Part shown: piece after piece, positions 12,125 through 22,284 of the stretch
Position numbering within the stretch: position 1 is the first letter of the stretch
Layout of the letters: every line of letters begins with the position of its first letter
Assembly: GCA_024803745.1 (NCBI GenBank)
Contig: JANJXV010000013.1
Span: forward strand, 35,982,501 to 36,046,500
Reading direction: 5' to 3'
DNA from: Megascapheus bottae
Taxonomy: Eukaryota > Chordata > Mammalia > Rodentia > Geomyidae
Length of the DNA stretch: 64,000 nt
Position numbers and translations under genes: made by a program
The notes under the pieces: model-generated
What the model saw: the letters and a program-made list of their open reading frames with translations, nothing else
Databases searched by the model: none
Told to the model about the DNA's origin: nothing

Positions 12125-15100
12125 GCGTGTGTGTGTGTTTATCCTGGAGCTGTTTACTACTGTGAAAATGTCCCTTAGCTTTTATACTCAAGGCTAGCAT
12201 TCTACTACTTGAGCCACAGCTCCACTTCTGGTTTTAGGTGATTAATTGCGGATTTGATCTGCTTGATCTGGCTTCCAACCACAGTCCTCATATCTCAGCC
12301 TCCTGAGTAACTAAAACTATAGATGTAAGCAATCAGCACCTGGTATTCTATATCGTTGTAGAGCAAAGGGCAGCAAATGCTTCTTTAGAAAGCCTGAGAT
12401 CCTCTAGCTCCTATGACTTGCTGTCTGCCTTCCAGCCATGGACGGCCTGGCAAGTCTTGGTGTTTCTCTTCATTACTAGTCAGGTTGAATAGCATGTCTG
12501 CTCCTACCTAGACTGTCACACCCAGATCCAAACCTGCCCTTGTGTGAGGAAACCCAGAAAATGCCCTAGTGGCTTATCTGCTCTCTGAATGAGAGCCCCC
12601 GAGATGGATGACAAAGGTGGCTGTGCCCAGGCTAGGCCAGCGGAACTCACAGTGCTTAGGTCATTTGGCGTGTTATTTTTAGAATGTGGATGAAATCCTA
12701 GAGTTAGGAAATGACCTTGACTCTGGTCAAGGTCATTTTCTCTGTGTTCAAACATCTAGTGTCCATACCCATCACTCTACAGCCTCAACTCAGCATCAGG
12801 CCTGTTCTCCTTGGAATGACACCATTTTTAAATTTCTTTTTTATCAGTATTAGGGTTTGAACTCAGGGGTTCTCGTACTCTTCATGTTTTTCTTCAAGGC
12901 TGTCACTCTGCCACTCAAGCCACATCTCCACTTATGACGTGTTGCTAGTTAATTGGAGATAAGAGTCTTTCCCATTTGTCTGCCCAGGCTGGCTTCAGAG
13001 TGCTCATCCACAAATCTCAATCTCCCAAGTAGCTAGGAATAGTGGCCTGAGCCACTGCCTAGCAGAAAACTATGTCCAAATGACAGCATGGAATAACTCT
13101 TACAATAGTGACCCTCCTGATGCCCAATGCTTACTCCTTTGATGTCGGAAACATTTGAAAATATATGCCATTTGCATAAAAATATTTCTGAAGTGAATGC
13201 TCCATCTTTAAAAGAAGGCACCACGTAATTTGATTTGTCTTACAGGAGTGATTCCACATCATCATAATGGATGCCTCACTGTACTGAAATAGCACGCGGA
13301 AGATAAGCCCTAATGGTCTGCAGGAACCTTAGGTCAACTATATCCAAACTAACATAATTTTGGGACTCATTACCATGGTTCACCATGGCTTTCCTTTGCT
13401 TAACGTTGCTCCTCCCTGGCTCTTTCTATCGCCATTCATGTCCCCACTTCCAGGAACACACATATCCTTAAACATGCGTTTCCTAATGTGCTGTGCTATC
13501 TGCAAATGAAGCGTGTCTAAGTTCACTGGAAGTGTTTGTAAAGTTGGAGTAAATAAGCTCTAAGAGAGAAATTAGAGTGATTGCCTGCTGTTGTCTGTGA
13601 GAGTTACTGTGTGACTTTATGGCTTTTGCTTTTCTTCTTTCCTTTCTTTATCTTCTTTCTTTTTTTCCTGTTTATTTTTGTTTCCTTTCTTTCTCTCTTT
13701 AGTTCCTTTGTATTATTTGCTTTACTAAATAGCTGGTGTCTTTGAACATGGTTTGATCATTCCAAATTTGACTCCATAAAAATCATAAAGTCTAAAACTA
13801 GTGTGTATGCATTTTAGAAAGTAGGCGCTGTTAGTTGCACTAACATGGCAGCAAGTCCTCCACTTTGAAATCTCACCCACTGTGTTCAGTGCTGAACCTT
13901 GTACTCTGTGGGAGTCAGTGGAAGAATTCTCCAATCCTGATCCTTACTTTCAGACACTCATTAATCGGTGCTAGCTCAGCTAGGCTGGGGTCTTTGGGTT
14001 CATATCACCTAAGACACAATGGAGAAGGAGTGCAGCAAATGAAAACCTAACCTTTCTGGCAAGATAACTGGATATCCTTGAATCATCTCCATCACTGAGA
14101 AGAGAATGAGTTTCCTACTGATTGCTTTTAATGATGAGGAAGATTGGTGTGGCCTAACTGGATTCTTCTTGGCTTCCAGTTATCCTGGACTAAGACAGGG
14201 ATGTTTACCCGGGCTTGGAGCAAGCCAGGCAGGATGTATAGTTGACAGCATGTGAGAGACAGTTCAGGTAGCTCAGAGAGATCAGTTTTCAGCATTAGTC
14301 CAGGGATAATGTAAAACTTTCATAGTGGTGTCAGGACAAGGCACCAACCTTCATATAGATAGCTGACCATCCTGATAACAAAATCTACTATAAATATGAC
14401 GGCATGGGCTTGGGGTTCTAAACAGATTTCATCTTTGGGGTTAGATGGAGCATCACTGATGGCTAGACTTGCCCCCATCGTTTGGTGATGTCTGTCATGA
14501 ATACTGGCTAAGGAAGAAGTTGTAGTTTTCAATAAATCTTGGACAGCATGGTGGTACTACCCTGTATCTACTACAAAAGAGAAGCAGGTTATCAGCTAAT
14601 TTTCCCTAATTGTCCACATCACCCCGAGGCCCTCCCTTATGGGTTCCAGCCACTAGCACCAAGACTTGATGCTTCAGAGAGAGACAGAAAGATCTCTGAG
14701 TTGGATGTGTACTTTTAACTCCAGTTTGTGCAGTTAGCTGAACTTAAAATGCAGGGTGAGGGAATGCGCCAACTTTCTTCTCAAAGGTTTGATACCTGCT
14801 GATCCAAACAGTGCTGGTTGTATGAGTGAGCCCCTCATGAATGGATTAGTGCCCTGCTAAGGGAGGTCCCCTGACCACTGCCTTATTCTTTTTGACATGT
14901 GAGTAGTCAACTAATGTTCTGTGACTTGAGCTGCCTCCTAAACCCCGTCTCTCCTCTTGTCTCTTGACTTCCTCTTCAGGTGCCCCTCCCCGGCTACATC
15001 GAGGCCTACCCGCGGTCTCGCTATCAGCAGAGCTCACCTTCCAGGCTCCCTCGCCAATACAGCCATCCTTCCAACCTGCACCCCAGCCTGGAGCAGGCCC

Positions 15101-15261
15101 CTGTGCCCTCCGCAGCTGCCTCTCAGCAGAGCCTAGCAGAGAATGATCCACCTGACACCCCACTGACCAACATCTCTACTGCAGCCCTCGTGAAGGCCAT
15201 CCGGGAGGAAGTGGCCAAACTGGCCAAGAAGCAGACAGACATGTTTGAGTTCCAGGTCTAA
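3043..15261 (+). CDS. KIAA1549L: KIAA1549L, C-terminal part (last five coding exons)
   Basis: Joined exons 3043-3393, 7042-7139, 9318-9466, 11114-11265 and 14980-15261 give 1032 nt: 343 residues plus TAA, in one uninterrupted frame. Each intron has GT and AG ends. The product is the cytoplasmic C-terminal tail of a UPF0606 (KIAA1549-type) single-pass membrane protein; the membrane segment and ectodomain lie upstream of the window. Visible parts: a charged N-terminal stretch with a short helix (DEVRQQMHMLLEEAF), a proline-rich motif PPVPPR that fits a class II SH3 ligand (PxxPxR), a Ser/Pro/Tyr-rich middle, and a lysine-rich helix ending in FQV, which fits a class II PDZ ligand. The paralogue KIAA1549 has a similar tail. 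Synteny with C11orf91 and CD59 decides for KIAA1549L. The molecular function is not well established. Confidence 0.93.
3481..3525 (+). repeat. B1-like SINE head fragment
   Basis: ggctcacacctgtaatccta followed by gctactcaggct; truncated. Confidence 0.65.
3645..4320 (-). mobile_element. Old L1 (L1M-type) 3' end remnant
   Basis: Readable landmarks of the L1M 3' region: tttaccattt near 3680, ctccagaactctttttattt, gtctctgtgaatgtgactaa, cacttagcatgatgtcctca and gaattgctaaatcatatgga. Interrupted at 4041-4074 by a SINE fragment. Orientation is uncertain. No coding capacity. Confidence 0.6.
4041..4074 (-). repeat. B1-like SINE head fragment inside L1
   Basis: ggttacaggagtaagccacc followed by agtggccagctcc. 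Confidence 0.55.
4665..4745 (+). repeat. MIR remnant
   Basis: acctataacatgg-like start, then cacaatcctggcacgtgtta and ggcccccagtgctagtgaac. Confidence 0.5.
5228..5525 (+). repeat. Diverged SINE dimer (B1-like plus ID-like)
   Basis: Two degraded B1-like heads (acctagctacttaggaagtg; ggtgcatgcctgccattccc) followed by gtggctcagtggcagaatat. Confidence 0.6.
6061..6106. repeat. (GAT)n microsatellite
   Basis: Uninterrupted gat units through most of the tract. Confidence 0.9.
6513..6706 (+). repeat. B1-Geo SINE
   Basis: ggctcatacctgtaagccta, then ggcactgtggctcaagtagt. Confidence 0.8.
7042..7139 (+). CDS. KIAA1549L: KIAA1549L coding exon b
   Basis: The acceptor ttcacag ends at 7041 and the donor gtaaaa starts at 7140. 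The exon is 98 nt: 32 codons plus the first two bases of an Arg codon. It encodes AYRFSQLPEMVMG, then SPPPPVPPRTGP and VAVTSLR. PPVPPR fits a class II SH3-binding core. The exon length is not a multiple of three, so skipping it would shift the frame. Confidence 0.94.
7140..9317 (+). other. KIAA1549L: KIAA1549L intron
   Basis: 2.2 kb, poor in recent SINEs. A C-run sits at 7550-7559 and a MIR fragment near 8375-8425. Open frames of 149 and 115 codons (8040-8489, 8496-8843) show no recognisable protein and are treated as chance. Confidence 0.7.
8375..8425 (-). repeat. MIR fragment
   Basis: cattttacaaatgaggaaac followed by tgaggcttag. Confidence 0.6.
9318..9466 (+). CDS. KIAA1549L: KIAA1549L coding exon c
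   Basis: The acceptor ctacccag ends at 9317 and the donor gtaaga starts at 9467. The 149 nt complete the split Arg codon and encode STSDIGSKTRMAESSGPEQA through LDQSALNYS, ending with the first base of a Gly codon. The SxSD stretch after two arginines looks like a possible phosphorylation site, which is inference only. Reading through the donor gives a short intronic extension ending near 9513 that is not expected to be used. Confidence 0.94.
9661..9878 (+). repeat. ID-Geo SINE with (GA)n tail
   Basis: ID-like head (ggcctagtggtcgagtgctt; gttcaattcctcagtacc), right module, then A-run and (GA)n to 9878. Confidence 0.85.
9949..10192 (-). repeat. B1-Geo SINE
   Basis: gtgccacagctccactccca, ggttaattggagataagagt and ggattataggcatgagccac. 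Confidence 0.85.
10256..10440 (-). repeat. B1-Geo SINE, 5' truncated
   Basis: gcttgaacttagggccttag, then ggttaattggagatcagagt; the head is cut short. Confidence 0.75.
10610..10730 (-). repeat. ID-like SINE head
   Basis: tgccaggcaagtgctcttct followed by accaggcacagctcccagcc. Confidence 0.6.
10735..10978 (-). repeat. B1-Geo SINE
   Basis: cttgaactcagggcctggtc, then cagcctcctgagtagctagc. Confidence 0.75.
11114..11265 (+). CDS. KIAA1549L: KIAA1549L coding exon d
   Basis: The acceptor tgtcag ends at 11113 and the donor gtgagc starts at 11266. The 152 nt complete the Gly codon and encode NTVPAVFAIPAANRPGFTGY through GENELPSQWADS, ending in phase 0. The exon is rich in aromatic, proline and small residues with no predicted fold that I recognise. 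Confidence 0.94.
11521..11551. repeat. (TTTTC)n tract
   Basis: A pyrimidine pentamer repeat forming the A-tail side of the following minus-strand SINE. Confidence 0.85.
11552..11830 (-). repeat. B1-Geo SINE, duplicated-module subfamily
   Basis: Contains two copies of a ~54 bp unit (11578-11631 and 11632-11686), each with ccctgagctcttcagctcaa. The head ends near 11830. Confidence 0.85.
11838..12045 (-). repeat. MIR remnant
   Basis: gcaaggaaactgaggcccag, then ccacacagccggtaaggtgc. Confidence 0.75.
12091..12138. repeat. (GT)n microsatellite
   Basis: gt units with two gc interruptions near 12120 and 12126. Confidence 0.95.
12140..12346 (-). repeat. B1-Geo SINE
   Basis: tgagccacagctccacttct, then tctcagcctcctgagtaact. 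Confidence 0.8.
12835..13066 (-). repeat. B1-Geo SINE
   Basis: gtttgaactcaggggttctc, then ttaattggagataagagtct and gaatagtggcctgagccact. Confidence 0.8.
14980..15261 (+). CDS. KIAA1549L: KIAA1549L terminal coding exon
   Basis: The acceptor cctcttcag ends at 14979. The 282 nt encode VPLPGYIEAYPRSRY, a Ser/Pro/Gln-rich linker, then NISTAALVKAIREEVAKLAK and the C-terminal residues ending MFEFQV, followed by TAA at 15259-15261. The last 35 residues form a likely amphipathic helix. The free FQV end fits a class II PDZ ligand. Confidence 0.95.
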   Translation: MPLPGYIEAYPRSRYQQSSPSRLPRQYSHPSNLHPSLEQAPVPSAAASQQSLAENDPPDTPLTNISTAALVKAIREEVAKLAKKQTDMFEFQV

Positions 15262-17045
15262 TGCCTTAGCCCTGGGAGACCCTGCTTTCCAAGCCCTGTG
15301 GAAATAGGCTTGGGATTTCTCACACCTGATGTGTGAGGTCTTGAAACAGACAACGAGTGAGTCTTCCTCTCCTGTTTCTATAAAGATGACCAGCAGGGCT
15401 TCTGGGAAACAGAAGAGACTCATGAACAACTGGATCTTTTGGCTAACACAACTGCTTATGGGTTACAAAGCCCCTGCTCGGGACCATGTGTTTGATATTC
15501 TATTGTGTTGAGTGTTGGAACCCGGGGTGGATTTCCAAAAGGAGACTTAGTTCTGAGAGGTACTAGCTAGCCTACAGATTCTTGTCCAATATCCCATTTT
15601 AATGAATCACCAGATGGGGGAGAATATAGCTTTATCTTTGCTGACCTCTGCATGTCAATATTTTCTGTGTTAAAGGCAATGCAGGAGTGTAAATTGAGCC
15701 CCAAGATTGGCCTCTCTCTCATTCTGCCATGCCCATGAATGCTAAAATCATCTCTAGTCTCTAAGGGAGACATTGACTCTAGCCAAGAAACTTGAGTCCC
15801 TTTGCTTTTAAAGGCTCATATTCAAAGTCAAATGAATTGGATGAAAATCAGACCCAATGGTTATGCCTATAAATAGTCTTGACTCTTTTCCCCATTAATT
15901 AAAGGCCAAGAAAGAGAGAAGATGAACAGGAATGGTAAATTTGTGTTGACAGGCTTTTTTAAAGGTGTTGTCATTTTGGAAATAAGAGTATCCTGCAAGT
16001 TAGAACTCAGCTGAAACAGAATCAAGGCTAAGAGCTTTTAGGATCCTACAAAAGAAAACTTGTTATTTGTGAAGGTTTTTCTTTGTCTGCATTGAAGAGG
16101 GTCTGAAACCAGAGCCTCTCCCTTTGGGGGCATAATAGATAGATTGACTTTCACAAGACAGCCCGTCTCTTCAACCATGGTGACCAACACGTGCTGCCAA
16201 GTGATACAAAAGGAAATAGTGTTTGATTCCAGTTTTGAAAAAGAAAAAAAAATGGGGGGAGGCGGGGAATGGAGGATCCATAGTCCTCCCTGGCTACAGC
16301 CTGTTTCTAGAAGCTTCTGAATGTAGAAAATCTGTTGATTTGAATTTAAATGTAAATAGCTTTGTAAACACCGTTTATGGAGTTTGTCAATTCATGGACT
16401 CAGGAGGACATTTGCTGAAAGGGCCGGTCTGCTGCCTGGTGACTGTGAGGTCCCATGTCACCTTCCTGGCATGGGCGTCCTCCTGCAGAGTGTGGGGGTA
16501 CCAGGTGCTGACTGCCAAGCCATGCAGTCAGTCACTGACTTTGCATAGCAAAGGGTGAGGGGATCCGTAGTTCCTTCCCTAACTATGGGAGCCGTGTGTG
16601 CTGTGAGGGACTTCTTTGATGTCTGTTGAAGAACAGGGTCCTGTCCTGCCTTCACCCATGCCCCATCCAGCTTCAGCTACACCCATTCCCTTCTGAGCCC
16701 ATCTGTCCACTGTCCTCATGAGTTTCTTTGGTCTTTACTGAACGAGAAAAAGAAGGTGAAAATTTAGAAGTTGAGAGAAGAGTAGGAACTGAACAGATTA
16801 GAATGGGACTCAAACTGTCAAAGCACAGACTTTTCCCAAGAAACTGTTTTTATTTCCCAATGGCAAATTGTCCTTTCTGGATTGTTCGGCGATGATGTGT
16901 CATGGAATCGCCAAACAAGTCTGTTGTTCGGATGATAACTAGGTAGTGTCTTTTTAGTATGCTGGTTGATCTTTCATAGTGTTAGCTTTTTGTTACTTCA
17001 AAAGAAATCAACTATAAATAAAATGTATTTTTGTAATTTCCATGT
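15262..17045 (+). other. KIAA1549L: KIAA1549L 3' UTR (proximal form)
   Basis: This stretch contains no SINE and no plausible gene. AATAAA at 17017-17022 is followed by a T-rich then GT-rich stretch (17023-17060), typical of a cleavage site, so a 3' end near 17040 is likely. SINE-free sequence continues to about 18595, and further AATAAA motifs occur near 18130 and 20016, so longer transcripts are possible. Confidence 0.6.
17017..17022 (+). terminator. Poly(A) signal AATAAA, KIAA1549L
   Basis: Canonical hexamer 1.76 kb after the stop codon, followed by a T/GT-rich downstream element. Confidence 0.6.
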
Positions 17046-18595
17046 GTATATATGGTATATTTCTACCAATGGCCAGTTATCGTAGTCCAAAACCTAAATC
17101 AGCTTGCAGAACACTGTGGCCGGTGCAAGATTTTATCAACAGATGAACACAATGCCTAAGTCTATCCAAATAGGTATTCCATGCCCTTGAATGAACAAAG
17201 AGCCAAAGAAACTCAGCCTTCTCATGCAAATGGTGTGAGTGAGACCAAGTCAGCTACATTTTCCTGCTTTATCAATAATCTCAATGCTTCATTCATGCAA
17301 TGTTCTCAACCCAGTACTTTGTCGACTTGGTACATGCCTCAAGGTGCTGCATGTAAAACTCAAGTTTCAAGACCTTAGAGCCATGGAAATAGATGTCCAG
17401 GTTTCAAAGATGATATCCACGCTTTCAATGTTCTAGTGGTTTCCAGCCCATGAGTCTACAGTTGGCAGTGGTGAATCTCCAGATTAGAGCCATTGTGAAT
17501 CAGTGTAGTCTCTGCAGACTCCAGAAATCTAGTCCACTGAGAAAACTAAAATATAACAGGTTAAATCACAGACTTATGGGCTTAAGAAAATCTGTGGGAG
17601 GAAAGCCTTATGTGGAGAAGAGATTAATCATATGTTTTCCCTCTAGTGGGAAGACGAGTACCATTGTTCAGTTATTCTGGGACTAAAATATAGTCCTTCT
17701 GTCAAGAGTTTCCTCACCTCCTGGAGGTGATAGATACCTGAACAGGTGACTCGGAGAAACACAGATGAAAAAACAAAACACTTCATTATAGTGAAGAGAG
17801 GACTGAAAACATAAGGGCCACCAGAATTGGCACAATGAACTCAGTTTCAACTGTTGATGCCAGAATGAAGGTCAACCACCTTGGAAGAGGAAACAGAAGC
17901 CCAGAGGAAAGGAAGCAGTCAGACCCAGGGCTGAGCCTTCTAATTCATGATCCATTTCATCATGCTGCCTGTATACTCGCTGATACATTTCTTTAAATGT
18001 GCCCAGAAGTTTAAACACTAGAAGAGGGTCAAATGAGAGACGTCATAATGTTCTTGCCAAGGAAAAGATGATTGAGTGTGTGTACCGAACTTCAAATACA
18101 ATGTACAGAGGATAATGCTTTCGTGGCCCAATAAACACCTTTTTTCAGCACTGGTTTCCATAAGACTTGTCTTCATTCCTGGAAAAGAAAAGCATTTTGG
18201 CTTTTTCCAGAAAGTACCACCAAGGAGATGGTGACCTTCGTTGCTATTCTGGACAGCAGGAATGAGTTTTTCTCTCAGCAATGTGAGTCTAAACAGGCAG
18301 GCAGAAATGCTTGGACGGCTTGTCCCTGTGAGGTAGCAGGTGCCAGCCCTGCATCAGAGGAGGCAAGCCAGCACTGCAGAAACCCAAAGGTCTATTGTAT
18401 GGCCTGGTGCCTGGGATCTGAGGCCCAAGCCATAACAAGATGGTGACTGTTCCCCGAGAAACTAAAGGTTGCCTAAGCAGTGGATTTTGTATAAGAATTA
18501 ATTCTCTAGTCTAAGGAGAAGTGACATTGTGCATCATTTTAAGAGCCCACGAAAGGGCCTGTAATTTCTGAGTGATCTTCATAGGAAAAAGAACC

Positions 18596-18815
18596 AGGTG
18601 CCAGTGGTTCACACCTGTAATTCTAGCTACATGAGACGCTGACATCTGAGGACTATGGTTCGAAGCCAGCCTGAGCAGGAAAGTCCATGAGATTCATCTC
18701 CAAATAACCTTGAATAAGCTGAAAGTGGAAATGTGGTGCACACAACAGAGTGTGGCTTTGAGCAGAAAAACTAAGTGACAGTGCCTGAGTTCAAGTTCCA
18801 GTACAGGCAAAAAGG
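18596..18815 (+). repeat. B1-Geo SINE
   Basis: gttcacacctgtaattctag, then cagtgcctgagttcaagttc. Confidence 0.8.
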
Positions 18816-19939
18816 AAAAAGAAAGTAAAGGGAAAGAAAGGGGGAAAAAAGACAAAAGGAAAAACGCTAGATCTGTAATTTTAAGAAGAAAAGCTTCTGA
18901 GAGAGTGTATGAGATTAAGAAGGCAAGGAATTTCCATTTAAATACTAACAAAAAGCACTTTTCTATTAGACAGAAATTGATCCAAAAAATTAAATACTGA
19001 TTATATATAAATGAACTTCACTTTTTTTTACATAGCACAGAGGAGCTCAAAGGTGAATGAATATATAACAGGTATTGCTTTTAAGGTTTACAAAGATGAT
19101 TTGAACTCACTCTAAATTCCTCCTACCGCACTTCAGAAACCAACTTGAATTCTCCTTATAAAATATAGCCCAAGGTTCTTATGGAACTATTATAATTTAG
19201 CTTGGACTATTGACTGACTAAACCGAGGTACAGGTGTTGAAAGTTAAATTCTGTCAGTTGGTCCATTCTCTAATGTATTCAAGTCATAGGCCTTTGCATG
19301 GACTAGAAACTCATTCACGTTTGCTTCAGTGTAGAAGTTGACTGGATAAGCACTGGGACATTTCATAAATACCATGGAACAGTTGTCAAGCGATGTAGGC
19401 AGTCTCCCTCACGCATGCACTCTTGCTCTCTTATGTTCTCTTTCCTGTGGACTTTCATCTCTGCTTCTGTGTATTTTTTCAGTCCTCTCGTTTCCCTTAG
19501 CCAGTTAACTTCTTCATTAGTGCATAGATTGCTGAAAACCTATTCCACATCCTGCTCCACACAACCCTTCCTTCTCAGAACTGACCACTTTCTAACCAGC
19601 ATTCCTATATCCCCTTAGGCAAATACTGGGGGGTCTGATTGGTTCAGTTCATCTACCTCTGGATGAATCTATCCAATCAGCTGTAAGCAGGGAGGCAGGG
19701 TCTTGTCCTATAGGCATCATGCTGTGGATGGACCCTTCCCTTGGGAGCTTTTGTTAGGGACTAGTACCAGAGGAAAGAACATGATTGGGCAGGAACTTCA
19801 AAGGAAGCCTCTTGCTGACTGGAATGGACAGTCTCTAGAGATACTGCCACAGAGAGGAAAGGGCCTCACTTGCCCATTAGTTGAGAATGCATGCACTTGA
19901 ACCCTTGATATACTGACCTAGTCACTTCCCACCCCCATA

Positions 19940-20045
19940 CCATTTACTGAATACTGCTGCAGGGCCTAAGAAAGCCTCCACCAAGGCCTGTTAGCAGAGT
20001 GTCTTGTTCAGCAGACAATAAATACTTGTAAATTGAATTGCATGA
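19940..20045 (+). repeat. MIR/L2-like tail
   Basis: gacaataaatacttgtaaat resembles the shared MIR/L2 3' end. Confidence 0.4.
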
Positions 20046-20671
20046 TCTTAGCTCAGGTGCTATAATGTGGCTCACAGCCACACACTTGCATGGATGAGAA
20101 ACTCAGTAAGCCTCTCAAAAGAGTCTTTTGAAACAAAATTGGTTTCAAGTGAAACTGGTATTATGGTGGCTCTGACCCTCCAGATACGAGAAGTTACTGC
20201 CCTGAGAATGGAAAGGTCGCTTTGATTTCATAGGTGAACTGTTACAGAATCCTAGCCAGTGGATATGCATTACAGTTGAAACAGAGTTTTCTGAAAAGGA
20301 AATACAATTATGCCAGAAACAAATTCTCTTAGAAGACATCCAGTTAGTGTGATTCTTTGGGTCTCAAAAATAAGAATGTGTGGAAGAAAGTAGAGGTCAA
20401 ACATATTTGATTGAGAGCCATTACATAATGAAATGTAGAAATCGATTCTTTGCATTCTATGACCTTGGTCAGAATTATGTGAATGATGTAGGGAGGCCAT
20501 CATTGTCTTTTCCATAAATTAACTGTGACCTCACTTTCCTTCCTCTCGTCTGTTTTGTTATTTTTTAATAGCTAAACTCACTTCTACTCCCACCCAATGA
20601 CTGAGTGGAGAAAACAAAAATAAGTAAATGGTACCAAACAGAATCAGAGGGGTATGAATGGACTGGTGTAA

Positions 20672-20790
20672 ATATTCTAGACGTTGAATGACTTGCTTAA
20701 CCTACTGTCTAATTCCTCACCTATCAAATGGATGTAACAGCGTCTGTACTGCCTACCTCCCAGTGTGGTTGTGAGGACATGAAGCGTCAT
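20672..20790 (+). repeat. MIR remnant
   Basis: gaatgacttgcttaacctac, then cctatcaaatggatgtaaca and ggttgtgaggac. Confidence 0.65.
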
Positions 20791-21415
20791 GGGTCTAAAC
20801 AAGGTCTGAAAAGTATATTTGAAGGGATTCTCACTAATCTATTAGATTGAAATCTGTTTTGAATCCAACAAAACATGTCAGCTCTCCCTACCAGTGAGTT
20901 AAGGTGTATTTGTCACATGTTCCAAAACATAACTTCTTGTCAAGGAAAGATCAAATAAAATAAGAAATTCCTAAGTTTGAAATTGCCCACAAAAGCCAGG
21001 CCTACATGGAGTTGCTGTTATTGTCATTGTCTATAATGTGAGGATATATAAGTACTTATGTGCTTTGACTCTGGGTAAAAACAAACAAATGGAAACAACA
21101 ACAACCCAGATCAGTGATTCTTTCAAGCCACATTAGACAACTTGGGCAAAGTACTGAACAGAAGCTCTGAATGTAGCTGTTGTTATTTTAATGCTTTGCT
21201 TTCTAATTAACTTTGTACGTCCTTTGCCTCTGCCGGGAACAGAGTGTTCATATGCTGTTCGGATTTTTTATTGTAAAATAAAATGACAAAGGCTTTCATA
21301 CCCCAAAACCTGTTTGCTTCTCTTTCTGGCTCCTCCAGATGGTAATATGGAATCTCTTTCACAATCCAGACATGAAATAATGCGTGCTGGGAGTTGATGG
21401 AGAATAGAGAAAACG

Positions 21416-21775
21416 GCAGGTGTCTCATGCCTATCATCCTAGCTACTTGAGAGGCTAAGACTGGGATGACTGAGGTTCCAGGCCAGCAGAAGCAAAAAGA
21501 AATTCACAGGATCCCATCTCAACCAAAAGCAAAAAGCTGGTCTTGGGATGTGAGATGCATTTGTCATACCCATCCCATAGAAAGAATAAATAAGGGGATC
21601 ATGGTTCAGGTCCTCTAAGACAAAAAGCAAGACTCCATTTGGAAAATTAAGCAAAAAGAGCTGAAAGTGTGGTTCAAGTGTTAGACTGCCTGCCTAGCAA
21701 GTTCAGTGCCCAGAGTTCAAAACCCCAGTACCACAAACACCAAAAAAAACCAAAAACAAAAACAAAAAAAACCCA
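21416..21775 (+). repeat. Diverged B1-like / ID-like SINE composite
   Basis: ggtgtctcatgcctatcatc, later aagtgtggttcaagtgttag and caaaaccccagtaccacaaa. Confidence 0.55.
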
Positions 21776-21865
21776 CCAATGACAGGTGCGGTCGGTCTAG
21801 TGTGGTCTACCAAAGTGATCCAGTGTGGACATGAGTTCATAGCCTCTTTAAAAAAATTTCACTGT

Positions 21866-22078
21866 GGGGCCGGGAGTTTGGCCTAGTGGTACAGTGCTTG
21901 CCTAGCATGCACGAAGACCCGGGTTCAATTCCTTGGTACCACATACATAGAAAAAAGCCAGGAGTGGTGCTGTGGCTCAAGTGGTAGAGCCCTAGCCTTG
22001 AGAAAATCCAGGGACAGTGCTCAGGCCCTGAGCCCAAGCCCAGGACTGGCAAAAAAATAAAAATAAAAAATAGAAAAA
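21866..22078 (+). repeat. ID-Geo SINE
   Basis: Complete: gggagtttggcctagtggta, gggttcaattccttggtacc, gtggctcaagtggtagagcc, then an A-rich tail. Confidence 0.92.
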
Positions 22079-22093
22079 AAAAATCTCACTGTG

Positions 22094-22284
22094 GGCTGGG
22101 AGTGTGGACTAGTGGTAAAGTGCTTGCCTAGCATGCATGAAGCCCTGGGTTTGATTCCCTATACCACATATACAGAAAAGGCCAGAAATAGTGCTATGGC
22201 TCAAGTAGTAGAGCACTAGCTTTAAGAAAGCCAACAACAGTGCCCAGGCCCTGAGTTCAAGCCCCAGAACTGGCCAAAAAAAAA
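22094..22284 (+). repeat. ID-Geo SINE
   Basis: Second copy, head to tail with the one just before: ggactagtggtaaagtgctt, then gagttcaagccccagaactg. Confidence 0.9.

Larger units (their letters stand above)
11266..14979 (+). other. KIAA1549L: KIAA1549L intron (last)
   Basis: 3.7 kb. It holds a (TTTTC)n tract, three SINEs in - orientation, a MIR and a (GT)n microsatellite in the first half. From about 13070 to 14979 the sequence is free of recognisable repeats except a pyrimidine-rich tract at 13630-13705. Confidence 0.75.

Noticed and set aside
21837..22052. Recurring peptide family (for example 'GPEHCPW', 'LYHLSHST') at 21837, 28237, 50066, 56803
   Set aside because: The same peptide appears because the ID-Geo SINE is open in one reverse frame; it is not a gene family.
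21866..22284. Repeat-spacer pattern that could suggest a CRISPR array or tandem gene array
   Set aside because: The repeats are ~200-bp SINEs with A-rich tails, scattered in both orientations; no CRISPR-type short repeats and a mammalian context.
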